A stretch of 42,083 nt of DNA, taken from contig NZ_JABCPZ010000081.1 of the NCBI RefSeq assembly GCF_013283785.1, positions 1 through 42,083 of the forward strand, read 5' to 3'. The notes under the pieces are model-generated. The model worked only from the letters and a program-made list of their open reading frames with translations. It was not told the origin of the DNA and searched no databases. Shown piece after piece: positions 32,573 through 40,900 of this stretch. The position numbers and the translations under genes were made by a program. Position 1 is the stretch's first letter. Each line of letters begins with the position of its first letter. The DNA is from Nonomuraea antri. Its GTDB lineage: Bacteria; Actinomycetota; Actinomycetes; Streptosporangiales; Streptosporangiaceae.

Positions 32573-33308
32573 GATCAGGGTGACCGGGGCGGGCGGCAGG
32601 TGCGCGCTCCGGGCCAAGAAGGTCGAGGACCTGCTGGTCATACTGCTGGCCAAGGCCGGCCAGCTGCTGACCACCGACCAGCTCGTGAACGCGATCTGGG
32701 GTGACGCCCCGCCCAAGCGGGCCAACGCCGCCCTGTACGTCTACATCTCCCAGCTCCGCAAGCTGCTGCACGATCCGGCCAGCGGCGACAATCCCATAGA
32801 GACCCGGCCGCGCGGCTACACGCTGCGGGTGGAACCGGGCGAGCTCGACGCCGAGCGCTTCGTCTCGCTGTTCAAGCACGCGCAGGAGCTGCACAGGACC
32901 CGCAGTTACGGCCCGGCCGCCGCGGCCATGAACAGCGCGCTGAAGTTGTGGCGCGGCCCGGCGTTCGGCGGGGTGGTCGACTCTCCCATCGTCTACTCCT
33001 ACGCCACCATGCTGGAGGAGAGCCGGCTGGACTGCCTGGAGCTGCTGATGGAGACGGAGCTGCTGTTCGGCAGACACCGGGAGATCATCGGCCGGCTGTC
33101 GGCGCTGACGAACGAGCACGCCCTGCGCGAGACCTTCTACCAGTACCTGATGACCGCCCTGCACCGGTCCGACCGCAGGGCGGAGGCGCTGGAGATCTAT
33201 CGCCTGGCGCGGCGGCGGCTCAGGGACGAGATCGGCATCGAGCCGTGCCGCTCCCTGCAGGAGCTGCACCAGCGCATACTGAACGACGAAACCACGGTGG
33301 CGGTGTGA
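32550..33308 (+). CDS. SARP-family pathway activator (small)
   Basis: 252 residues, the classic size of ActII-ORF4/DnrI-type activators. An N-terminal OmpR-like winged helix (about 1-95; KVEDLLVILLAKAGQLLTTDQL, then VNAIWGDAPPKRANAALYVYISQLRKLL) binds direct heptamer repeats near -35 boxes, and a C-terminal BTAD (about 100-245) ends DEIGIEPCRSLQELHQRIL. It is the third regulator of the cluster after the LAL and the large SARP. Its start lies inside the MFS gene, so it is likely translated by coupling. The type II thioesterase starts one base after its stop. Confidence 0.94.
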   Translation: MKYEILGEIRVTGAGGRCALRAKKVEDLLVILLAKAGQLLTTDQLVNAIWGDAPPKRANAALYVYISQLRKLLHDPASGDNPIETRPRGYTLRVEPGELDAERFVSLFKHAQELHRTRSYGPAAAAMNSALKLWRGPAFGGVVDSPIVYSYATMLEESRLDCLELLMETELLFGRHREIIGRLSALTNEHALRETFYQYLMTALHRSDRRAEALEIYRLARRRLRDEIGIEPCRSLQELHQRILNDETTVAV

Positions 33309-33309
33309 G

Positions 33310-34062
33310 ATGACGATGACGGACACCGAGGCGGGCGTCTGGTTCCGGCGGTTCCACGGGGGCTCGCCGGGCACGGTACGTCTGGTCTGCCTGCCGCACG
33401 CCGGCGGCTCGGCCCCGTTCTTCCGCCCGCTGTCGGCGGCCTTGCCACCGGAGATCGAGACGTACTGCGTGCAGTACCCGGGCAGGCAGGACCGCCACCT
33501 CGAAGAGCCGCTCCACGACCTCGGGGAGCTGGCCGATCGGATCGCGGACGTGCTCGCGCCCTGGGCCGGAGAGCCGTTGGCCCTGTTCGGGCACAGCATG
33601 GGGGCCACCATCGCCTACGAGGTGGCACGGCGGCTGGACGGGCCGGTGACACGGCTGTTCTGCTCGGGCCGTTCGGCGCCCAGCGTGCCGCGCGCCGAGC
33701 GCGTCCACCTGCGCTCCGACGACGGGCTGCTGGCCGAGGTGCGTGAGCTGAGCGGGACGGACCTGCGCGTGCTGGCCGACGCGGAGATGGTGCGGCTGGT
33801 CCTGCCGGCACTGCGTGCCGACTACCGGGCGATCGAGACCTATCGATGGGCCGGTGGACCCGGCCTGACGTGTCCCGTCACGGCCATGGCGGGGGCGGAA
33901 GACCCCCGGGTCAAGGTCGATGACGTGGCGCTGTGGGGCGAGCACACGAGCGGGGACTTCGAGCTGCGCGTGTTCGACGGCGGGCACTTCTTCCTGTCCG
34001 AGGACTGGGCCGCCGTCGCCGCGCTGGTCGCGGCCCGCCTCGTCCCTCGATCCACGGGGTGA
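33310..34062 (+). CDS. Type II thioesterase (editing)
   Basis: 250 residues with the alpha/beta-hydrolase fold of GrsT/RifR-type enzymes, which free PKS or NRPS carrier domains from stalled or wrong acyl groups. The nucleophile is Ser96 in GHSMG; the acid is probably the Asp in MAGAEDPRV (near 198); the His lies in FDGGHFFL (near 223). RLVCLPHAGGSAPFFRPL is the oxyanion-hole strand. It shares the operon with the small SARP and ends before a bidirectional terminator. It serves the PKS at the right edge and perhaps the free carrier protein. Confidence 0.95.
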   Translation: MTMTDTEAGVWFRRFHGGSPGTVRLVCLPHAGGSAPFFRPLSAALPPEIETYCVQYPGRQDRHLEEPLHDLGELADRIADVLAPWAGEPLALFGHSMGATIAYEVARRLDGPVTRLFCSGRSAPSVPRAERVHLRSDDGLLAEVRELSGTDLRVLADAEMVRLVLPALRADYRAIETYRWAGGPGLTCPVTAMAGAEDPRVKVDDVALWGEHTSGDFELRVFDGGHFFLSEDWAAVAALVAARLVPRSTG

Positions 34063-34067
34063 AACCC

Positions 34068-34101
34068 GAAGCCCGGCGGCGCCTGCGCGCCGCCGGGCTT
34101 C
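34068..34101. terminator. Bidirectional terminator between convergent operons
   Basis: A perfect 14-bp stem (GAAGCCCGGCGGCG at 34068-34081, complement at 34088-34101) with a 6-base loop, between the thioesterase stop and the stop of the leftward carrier-protein gene. Confidence 0.82.
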
Positions 34102-34118
34102 TGACTTCACCGCGGGGG

Positions 34119-34388
34119 TCAGGGCGACAGATGCTCCCACCAGCCGCTCAAGGTGGGCCTGGCGGCCAGCACCCGGAAGTCCGCGCGGATGCCCTGCCGC
34201 TTCCACCGGTTCACCAGTTGCATCACCTCCAGCGAGCTCAGGCCCAGCACCACCAGATTGTCGTCGGCGTTCAGGTCGTCGGCGGCCAGCCCCAGGCAGC
34301 CAGCCACGGCCAGCCGCACCTCGTCCCTGGTCAGGCCCGCCGCCTCGGAAGCCGGCAGTCCGGTCGTCCGCGCACTCGGCCGCATCAT
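34119..34388 (-). CDS. Free-standing acyl/aryl carrier protein
   Basis: 89 residues. It forms one carrier domain of the aryl-carrier type: LTRDEVRLAVAGCLGLAADDL, then VVLGLSSLEVMQLVNRWKRQGI and a C-terminal PTLSGWWEHL, close to EntB/VibB carrier domains. The pantetheine Ser is Ser52 in GLSSLEVM; the residue before it is Ser instead of the usual Asp (GxDS), an unusual change for PPTase recognition. The ATG overlaps the stop of the adenylating enzyme (ATGA), so the pair is made together and the carrier is the likely acceptor of the adenylated acid. It is the last gene of the leftward operon. Confidence 0.9.
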   Translation of the reverse strand: MMRPSARTTGLPASEAAGLTRDEVRLAVAGCLGLAADDLNADDNLVVLGLSSLEVMQLVNRWKRQGIRADFRVLAARPTLSGWWEHLSP

Positions 34389-36010
34389 GTCCTCTCCCTG
34401 TCCCTGCTCACGTAGCCGGCCAGGGCCTTCCTGTCGACCTTCCCCAGCGGCGTGAGCGGCAGGGACTCGACGATCTCGACCCGGTCGGGCAGTTTGTAGT
34501 CGGCCACACCCTTGGCGTGCAGCATGCGCTTGAGTTCCACGGCCGTCGGCGGCGCCCCTCGGGGCACGACGAACGCGCAGCTGCGCTCGCCGAGGAACTC
34601 GTCGGGCACGCCGATCACGGCCGTCTCCCGCACCCCCGCGTGTTCGAGCAGATGCGCCTCGATCTCGGCCGGCGAGATCTTGTCACCGCCGCGGATGATG
34701 ACGTCCTTGGCCCGCCCCTCCACCACCAGCGACCCGTCCGGGGTACGCCGCACGATGTCGCCGGTGCGGTAGAAGCCGTCGGGGGTGAAGGCCGTGGCGT
34801 TGTGCTCGGGCGCGCGGAAGTACCCGCGGATCGTGTACGGCCCCCGCACCAGCAGGTGGCCGGGCTCGCCCGGGGGCACCGGGTGGCCGAGGTCGTCCAG
34901 GATCCGCACCTCGTCGGTCGGTGACAGCGGCCGTCCCTGGGTGGTGACACGCGTGTGCTCGTCGTCCCTGAGGCCGGAGTACAGCAGCATGCCCTCCGCC
35001 ATGCCGAAGGACTGGGTGAGCGCGCAGCCCAGCTCCGGGCGTACCCGGGCGGCCAGCTCGGGCGGCAGCGGAGCCCCGCCGACCAGCACGAAACGCAGCG
35101 ACGACAGGTCGTTGTCCAGATAGGGCAGCTCGTCCAGCCACAGCCGCAGGATGGTCGGAACCAGCGCGGTGAACGTCACCCGCTCCTGCTCGACCAGCCG
35201 CAGGCAGTCTTCCGCCACCGGGTCCTCGGCCAGCACCACCGTGCCGCCGGCGTGCAGCGTGCCCAGCACGCCGGGGCAGCCGAGGGACAGGTTGAACTCC
35301 ACCGGCAGCACGGCCAGATACACATCGTCGGCCGTCACCCCGCACGCGGAGACGCCCGCGCGCAACTGGTAGGCGTAGTCGTCGTGGGTGCGCGGGACGA
35401 GTTTGGGCAGCGCGGTCGTGCCCCCGGACAGCAGGAAGAACGCCACGTTCGACGGGTCGAGCTCGGGCAGCGTGACCGGCGCAGGATCGGCGGCGACGTC
35501 CCGCAGCGAGACCAGGCCGTCGGCGCGGCCGTGCACGAACAGCAGGCGCAGGCAGTCGTGCTCGCCGGCCATCCGGCGGGCCAGCGCCGGGTAGTCGAAG
35601 CCGTCCCGCGACTGCGCCACCACGTAGCCCACGGCCTCCGACGCGGTCACGAGATGGCGCAACTCGGTGTCGCGGTGCGCGGGCAGCGCGAACACCGGGT
35701 GCGCGCCCGCCCTGGTCAGAGCGAAGAACACGGCGACGAACTCGGGCACGTTCGGCAGTTGCAGCACGATCCTGTCGCCGGGCTGGACGCCCCTGGCGAT
35801 GAACCCGGCCGCCAGCCGGTCGGCCCACGCGTCCAGCTCGGCGTAGGAGACGCGCCGGTCGAGGCCGACCAGCGCGGTCCTGTCGCCGTACGAGCGCGCC
35901 CAGTCGCGCAGCAGCGAGCCGAGATCCTGCCCTCGCCAGTAGCCGAGCCGGCGATAGACGAGGGCGAAGGAGTCCGGCCACGGCACCACGCCGTCGAGCA
36001 GCCCGCTCAC
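34385..36010 (-). CDS. Aryl-acid adenylating enzyme (EntE/DhbE-like)
   Basis: 541 residues from GTG 36010 (GTGA overlap with the upstream gene). It activates a carboxylic acid as acyl-AMP and loads it on a carrier. Motifs: LSGGTTALPKLVPRTHDDY (P-loop), SFGMAEGMLLYSG, TTQGRPLSPTDEVRILDD, GFYRTGDIV and the C-terminal PLGKVDRKAL with the catalytic Lys. At DhbE positions 235/236/240 it has Asn240, Leu241 and Cys245. Asn instead of Asp argues against an ordinary amino-acid substrate, and Cys is typical of salicylate-type enzymes; Leu for Tyr/Phe is unusual and enlarges or reshapes the pocket. An anthranilate, chloroanthranilate or salicylate-like acid is plausible; an indole acid is not excluded. 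Confidence 0.92.
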   Translation of the reverse strand: MSGLLDGVVPWPDSFALVYRRLGYWRGQDLGSLLRDWARSYGDRTALVGLDRRVSYAELDAWADRLAAGFIARGVQPGDRIVLQLPNVPEFVAVFFALTRAGAHPVFALPAHRDTELRHLVTASEAVGYVVAQSRDGFDYPALARRMAGEHDCLRLLFVHGRADGLVSLRDVAADPAPVTLPELDPSNVAFFLLSGGTTALPKLVPRTHDDYAYQLRAGVSACGVTADDVYLAVLPVEFNLSLGCPGVLGTLHAGGTVVLAEDPVAEDCLRLVEQERVTFTALVPTILRLWLDELPYLDNDLSSLRFVLVGGAPLPPELAARVRPELGCALTQSFGMAEGMLLYSGLRDDEHTRVTTQGRPLSPTDEVRILDDLGHPVPPGEPGHLLVRGPYTIRGYFRAPEHNATAFTPDGFYRTGDIVRRTPDGSLVVEGRAKDVIIRGGDKISPAEIEAHLLEHAGVRETAVIGVPDEFLGERSCAFVVPRGAPPTAVELKRMLHAKGVADYKLPDRVEIVESLPLTPLGKVDRKALAGYVSRDRERT

Positions 36011-37032
36011 AGTGCGCCCTCGATGCGCACCACCGCGGCGCCGGCCTCCATGCCGGAGGTCTTGCTGAGCAGCAGCACGTGGTCGCCGGGGCCGACCTCG
36101 CCCGAGCGCAGCAGATGCTCCAGGCCGGCGATCTGGTCGGTCGCCCCCGCGTGGCCGAGCCTGCGGGTGAACTCCCAGGTGCCCTGCTCCTCGCTCACGC
36201 CCAGCGGGTCGAGGAAGCCGTGCTTGAGCAGGTCCCAGTTCACCCCGGGGTGTGCGACGCGGGTGATGTCCGCCATGGTCAGCCCGGCCTCGCCGAGCGT
36301 GCGGGAGACGACCTCGGTGACGACGTCCCCCGCGTGGCTCATCGGCGGGGTGACGCCCTGCGCCCACTGTTCACGCCAGTACGCCATGCGCCGGTCCAGG
36401 TTCAGCGAGACGCCCTGGGTGATGCCGGGCGGGAAGAGCTGCTCGCCGCCGCGGTGCACCTGCTCCATCTCCGGGTCCGACAGTGTTCCCACGGCCAGCA
36501 GCCGGGCGAAGCCGCCCCTGCTGGACAGCACCACGGCCGAACCGCCGTCGGCCATGAGGAACACCCCGCCGGAACGCCACCGGTCCAGGTACGGGGTGCC
36601 GTAGTTGTCGGCGGCCGTCAGCAGGGCGGCACCGGGGCCGTTACGCGCCAGCAGGGCGGCCGAGGCCAGCTCCATCGAGGACAGGATGCCCAGGCAGCCG
36701 TGCCTGACCTCCAGCGCCGGGATCGGGCGGTTGACCGTGTGCCTGAGTATGTAGTGCGGGGCCGACCAGCCGTCGGGGCCCTGGTGGTGCACGATGCTGT
36801 GGATCAGCCGGTCGAAGTCGTCGGGATCGTGCTCCGACCGCTTCAGCGCCTCCTCGGCGGCGAACCTGGCCATGTCGGGCGCGGGCACGTCACCGCCCAC
36901 CGCCACCGAGATCATGCGGCCGGCCTCGCGTTCGGCGGCGCCGTACCAGCCGTTGGCGACCGCGTCCGCGGTGGTGACGCGTTCGGGCAGATAGGTGCCG
37001 ATGCCGGCGATGAAGATGTTGTCGAGTTTCAT
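36007..37032 (-). CDS. KAS III-like acyltransferase (Cys-His-Asp type)
   Basis: 341 residues with the thiolase fold of 3-oxoacyl-ACP synthase III. The nucleophile is Cys113 in RHGCLGIL, and His261 lies in VAHPGVN. The third catalytic position of true KAS III (Asn in GNTSAAS) is changed: the segment reads LGHAGATDQIAGLEHLL, with His294 and Asp299. This Cys-His-Asp layout and the GHxGxxDxxxGL pattern are those of acyl-transferring KAS III homologues (CerJ, ChlB3 and relatives), which move acyl groups from carrier proteins to sugars or other hydroxyls instead of condensing. Next to an adenylating enzyme and a carrier protein it is the natural transferase for the activated acid. Its stop overlaps the adenylating-enzyme start. 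Confidence 0.88.
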   Translation of the reverse strand: MKLDNIFIAGIGTYLPERVTTADAVANGWYGAAEREAGRMISVAVGGDVPAPDMARFAAEEALKRSEHDPDDFDRLIHSIVHHQGPDGWSAPHYILRHTVNRPIPALEVRHGCLGILSSMELASAALLARNGPGAALLTAADNYGTPYLDRWRSGGVFLMADGGSAVVLSSRGGFARLLAVGTLSDPEMEQVHRGGEQLFPPGITQGVSLNLDRRMAYWREQWAQGVTPPMSHAGDVVTEVVSRTLGEAGLTMADITRVAHPGVNWDLLKHGFLDPLGVSEEQGTWEFTRRLGHAGATDQIAGLEHLLRSGEVGPGDHVLLLSKTSGMEAGAAVVRIEGAL

Positions 37033-37048
37033 GGGTGGTTCTCCAGAC

Positions 37049-37819
37049 TCACGTGTCCTTGCGGAAGACCGAGACGTGCTGGCCGCTCGACTCGCCGAAC
37101 GGCTCGCCCTGCCACCCCGCCCAGCGCTCGTCGAGCCGCAGGTGGGCCAGCTTGGCCATCAGATCCAGCTCGGACGGCCAGATGTAGCGGAAGGTGAAGT
37201 CGTAGGACCGGTCGCCGCTCTCCTCGGCCAGCTCGTATTCGGTGGCGAGCAACTGGCGGACCCGGTCGTGCGCGCTGATGCCCAGCCGCAGCACACTGCC
37301 GCCCGACTGGGCCAGGTCCCTGCGCCTGTCGCTCTGCGCGCCCCGGTCGAAACGCGCGATGTCGGGCACGAACGCCTGCACGACCAGCGCTCCGCCCGGC
37401 CGCAGCCGCCTGGCGACCTTGCGCAGGCAGCGCACCTGGGCCTCCTGGGTCGCCAGGCAGTACAGCGTGTTGTAGACGACGAACGCGACGTCGTAGGCGC
37501 CGGGCACGGCCAGGTCGGCGAAGTCGCCGAGGAACACCTTGATCCGGTCGGCGCCCTCCTTGGCCCGCAGCAGAGCCAGCATCGGCTCCGACGCGTCCAC
37601 CCCCGTCACGTCGAACCCCTTGGCCGACAGCGGCAGCGCGATGCGCCCGCTGCCCACGCCCAGTTCGAGCAGGCGAGGCCGGCCCCGGCCGGGGGCGACG
37701 CGGTCGGCCAGCTCGGCCAGGAACGCGACGACCTGGTCGGCGTCGTCCTGCAGGCCGACGACCCACTGGTCGTAGATCTCCGCGAGCCTGTCATGGCTGT
37801 CGTCGAAATGATCGGCCAT
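37049..37819 (-). CDS. SAM-dependent class I methyltransferase
   Basis: 256 residues. Motif I LLELGVGSGRIALPL (about 50-64) binds SAM; VTGVDASEPMLALLR, GDFADLAVPGAYDVAFVVYNTLYCL and LRPGGALVVQAF continue the Rossmann fold. The C-terminal third (FTFRYIWPSELDLMAKLAHLRLDERWAGW) is a typical small-molecule methyltransferase lid. It lies between the PKS and KAS III genes (16-base gap to the latter), with GGGAG before the ATG. Candidate targets are a sugar hydroxyl or amine, the aromatic acid, or, by analogy with pyrroloindole formation, C3 of a tryptophan unit; sequence alone does not decide. Confidence 0.9.
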   Translation of the reverse strand: MADHFDDSHDRLAEIYDQWVVGLQDDADQVVAFLAELADRVAPGRGRPRLLELGVGSGRIALPLSAKGFDVTGVDASEPMLALLRAKEGADRIKVFLGDFADLAVPGAYDVAFVVYNTLYCLATQEAQVRCLRKVARRLRPGGALVVQAFVPDIARFDRGAQSDRRRDLAQSGGSVLRLGISAHDRVRQLLATEYELAEESGDRSYDFTFRYIWPSELDLMAKLAHLRLDERWAGWQGEPFGESSGQHVSVFRKDT

Positions 37820-37919
37820 CCGGAACTCCCGTTGGTTGAAATGGTTCTTTGTCGAAGGCTCACAGGCGGGTCTAAGGCCGGTCTTATGCGGCGCTTGCCC
37901 CCACGGCCGGTCAGTGTGG

Positions 37920-40900
37920 TCAGCGTGGGCTGTGCGCGCCCAGCTCTCCGTCCAGGGCTTCGAACAGCTCCTCGTCGCTGATGGCGGCCAGGTCGTCCGT
38001 TTCCGCGTCGCGGTGCGCCGGTCGCCAGCCGCGCAGCAGCGACTCCAGCCGGGCGGCCAGCTCGGCGCGGCGGCCTTCGTCGGCGGCCGAGAACAGCCCG
38101 TTCAGCCGGTCCAGCTCGGCGGCGGCCGGATCGTGCTCGGGCACCAGCGCGTCCCGCAGATGCTCGGTCAGCGCGGCGACCGTGGGGTGGTCGAACACGA
38201 TCGTCGCGGCCAGCTTCAGACCCGTGCCCGTGTTGAGCCGGTTGCGCAGGTCGATCGCGGTGAGCGAGTCGAAGCCCATGGACTCCAGGCTCCGCTGGTC
38301 GTCGATCGCCCGCGCGTCGGCGTGCCCCAGGACCCCGGCCACCGCGTCGCGTACCAGCTCGCGCAGTGCGCCGGTCCGCGCCTCCGGCGACAGCCCGGCC
38401 AGCCGTGCCACCAGCGTCGCCGGCCCCGCCTGGGCGCCGGCCCGCCTCGGCCGGGCCGGCAGGAGACCGCGCAGGGGGCCGCGCAGGGGACCACTGGCCT
38501 CGGCGTCGCGGGCGCGCAGGGCGGGCAGGTCCCACCGTACGGGCAGCACCGCCGCCTCTCCCGCGCCCAGCGCCTCGTCGAAGAGTTCGAGCCCGTCCTC
38601 GGCGGTCAGCGGGGCGATGCCGGACCTGGCCAGCCGCTGCAGATCGGCGGCGGACAACGTGCCGGCCATGCCGTCCGCGTCGTCCCACAGGCCCCAGCCG
38701 AGCGACAGGGCGGGCAGGCCGCGGGCGTGACGCAGGCCGGCCAGCGCGTCGAGGAAGGCGTTGCCCGCGGCGTAGTTCGCCTGGCCGGCCGTGCCGACGG
38801 TGGCGGCGACGGAGGAGAACAGCACGAACGCGCTCAGGTCGCTCGTCAGCTCGTGCAGGTTCCACGCGGCGTCGACCTTCGGCCTGAGCACGGTGTCGAA
38901 ACGCTCGGGGGTGAGCGCGGTGACCACGCCGTCGTCCAGCACGCCCGCCACGTGCACCACGCCGGTGAGCGGGTGCGCGGACGGAACCGAGGCGAGCAGC
39001 CCGGCCAGCGCCTCCCGATCGGCGGCGTCGCAGGCGGCCAGGGTGACCGCCGCGCCCGCCGCCTCCAGCTCGGCCACCAGCTCCCGCGCCCCTGGGGCGT
39101 CGGGGCCGCGGCGGCCGGTCAGGAGCAGCCGGCGCACGCCGTGGCGGGTGACGAGGTGACGGGCGACCAGGCGGCCGAGCAGGCCGGTGGCGCCGGTGAC
39201 CAGGACCGTGCCGGTCGCGGGGAAGAGCGTGCCGGTCGCGGGGATGAGCGTGTCGGTCGCGGGGGAGGGCGTGCCGTCGGCCTGCCGCCCGCGCGGGCCC
39301 GGTGACAGCCGGGGGGCCAGCACCGTTCCCGCGCGCAGCGCGAGCTGGTCCTCGTCCGCGGCCAGCGGCAGGCCGCGTGGCGGGGTGTCGTCCAGGTCGA
39401 GCAGCGTGATGCGGTCCTCGTGCTCGGCCTGGGCGCTGCGCAGCAGCCCCCACAGGGCGGCGCTCACCGGATCGGGCACATCGCCCGGCACCGCCGCGAC
39501 ACCGCCGCGCGTGAGCACCACCAGCCGGGTCTCGGCGAGCAGCGGATGCCGCAGGTAGTCCTGCAACAGGCCGAGCAGCTTCGACACGGCCGCGCGCACC
39601 GCCGCCGGCGGGCTCGCCGCGCCCTCCGGCCCGGGGAGAGACGGCTCGCCGTAAGCCGTCGCGTCGACGACCAGCAGGCCGGGGGCCGGCGTGCCGGTCT
39701 CCACCGCCGCGGTGAGCGCCGCCAGGTCGGGGTAACGGTCCTCCGGGCCGAAGTCGCCGACCGGCCGATCGTCGCCGGCGAGCAGCGCCACGCGTCCCAC
39801 GGGCGCGGCGGACGCTTCGACCGGCGTCCACGCCACCCGGTACAGCCCGCCACCGGCCGTCCGCCGAACCGCGGGCAGGGGCCGCAGCGACAGCGACTCC
39901 ACCCGCGCGACAGGAGTCCCGTCGGCGTCTTCGAGCAGCAGCCGTACGGTGTCCTCCGCCGCGTTCGGGGTGATCGCGACGCGGGCGTGCGTGACCCCCT
40001 CGGCGTGCAGGGTGACGCCGGCCCAGGAGAACGGGATGCGCGCGCCGCCGTCCCGGTCGAGCGCCAGCGGACGCAGGGCCGAGTCGAGCAGCGCCGGATG
40101 GATTCCGAAGCCCGCCGTTCTCTCCTCCTCGGGCGCCCGCACCTCGGCGTACAGTTCCTCGCCGCGCCGCCAGGCGGCCACCAGCCCCTGGAAGGCCGGC
40201 CCGTAGCCGAGCCCGGCCGCCTCGGCCGCCTGGTCCAGGGCCGCCACGTCGATCGGCTCCGCGTCCTGGGGCGGCCAGACGGAGAACGCGTCCGAGTCGT
40301 TCGCCTCCGGCGCCGCCGCGGGGGTCAGCAGGCCGGTGGCGTGCCGGACCCACGGCGAGTCCGGGTCGCGGCGGCTGTGCACGGTGAACGTGTGCCGGTC
40401 GGCGTCGTGCCTGACGGCGAGCCTGAGCTGGAGCGCGCCGGTGTCGGCGAGCACGACGGGCTCGTGCAGGGTCAGCTCGTCGATCCTGGGACAGCCGAGA
40501 CGCCCGCCCGCCCAGGTGGCCAGCTCCGCCAGCGCCGTCCCCGGCAGGACCACGGCGCCGGACACCGTGTGATCGGCGAGCCAGGGGTGGTCGGCGGTCG
40601 AGAGCCGGCCCGTGAACAGCACGCCCTCGCCGTCCGGCAGCTCGACCGCCGCGCCGAGCAGCGGGTGCTCGGCGGTCTCCTGGCCTGCGGACTCGACGTC
40701 GGCCGCGGACGCGACGGGATCGAGCCAGTAGTGGGCGCGCTGGAAGGGGTACGTCGGCAGCTCGACGAACTCGCGCCGGCCCAGCTCGGACCAGTCGAAC
40801 GCCTCGCCCACCCGCACCAGCGACAGCGCCGACGACAGCGTGCGGTTCTCCTGATGGCCGGCGCGCAGCACCGACTCGGCCGTGACCTCGCCCTCATCGC

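Noticed and set aside
37876..37912. GGCCGGTC repeated 29 bp apart before the methyltransferase gene
   Set aside because: Short, GC-only and not in helical phase; likely to occur by chance at this base composition.
37836..39305. Long plus-strand frames across the PKS region
   Set aside because: They mirror the PKS on the other strand and show only low-complexity Arg/Gly/Gln sequence; PKS domains are unambiguous on the minus strand.
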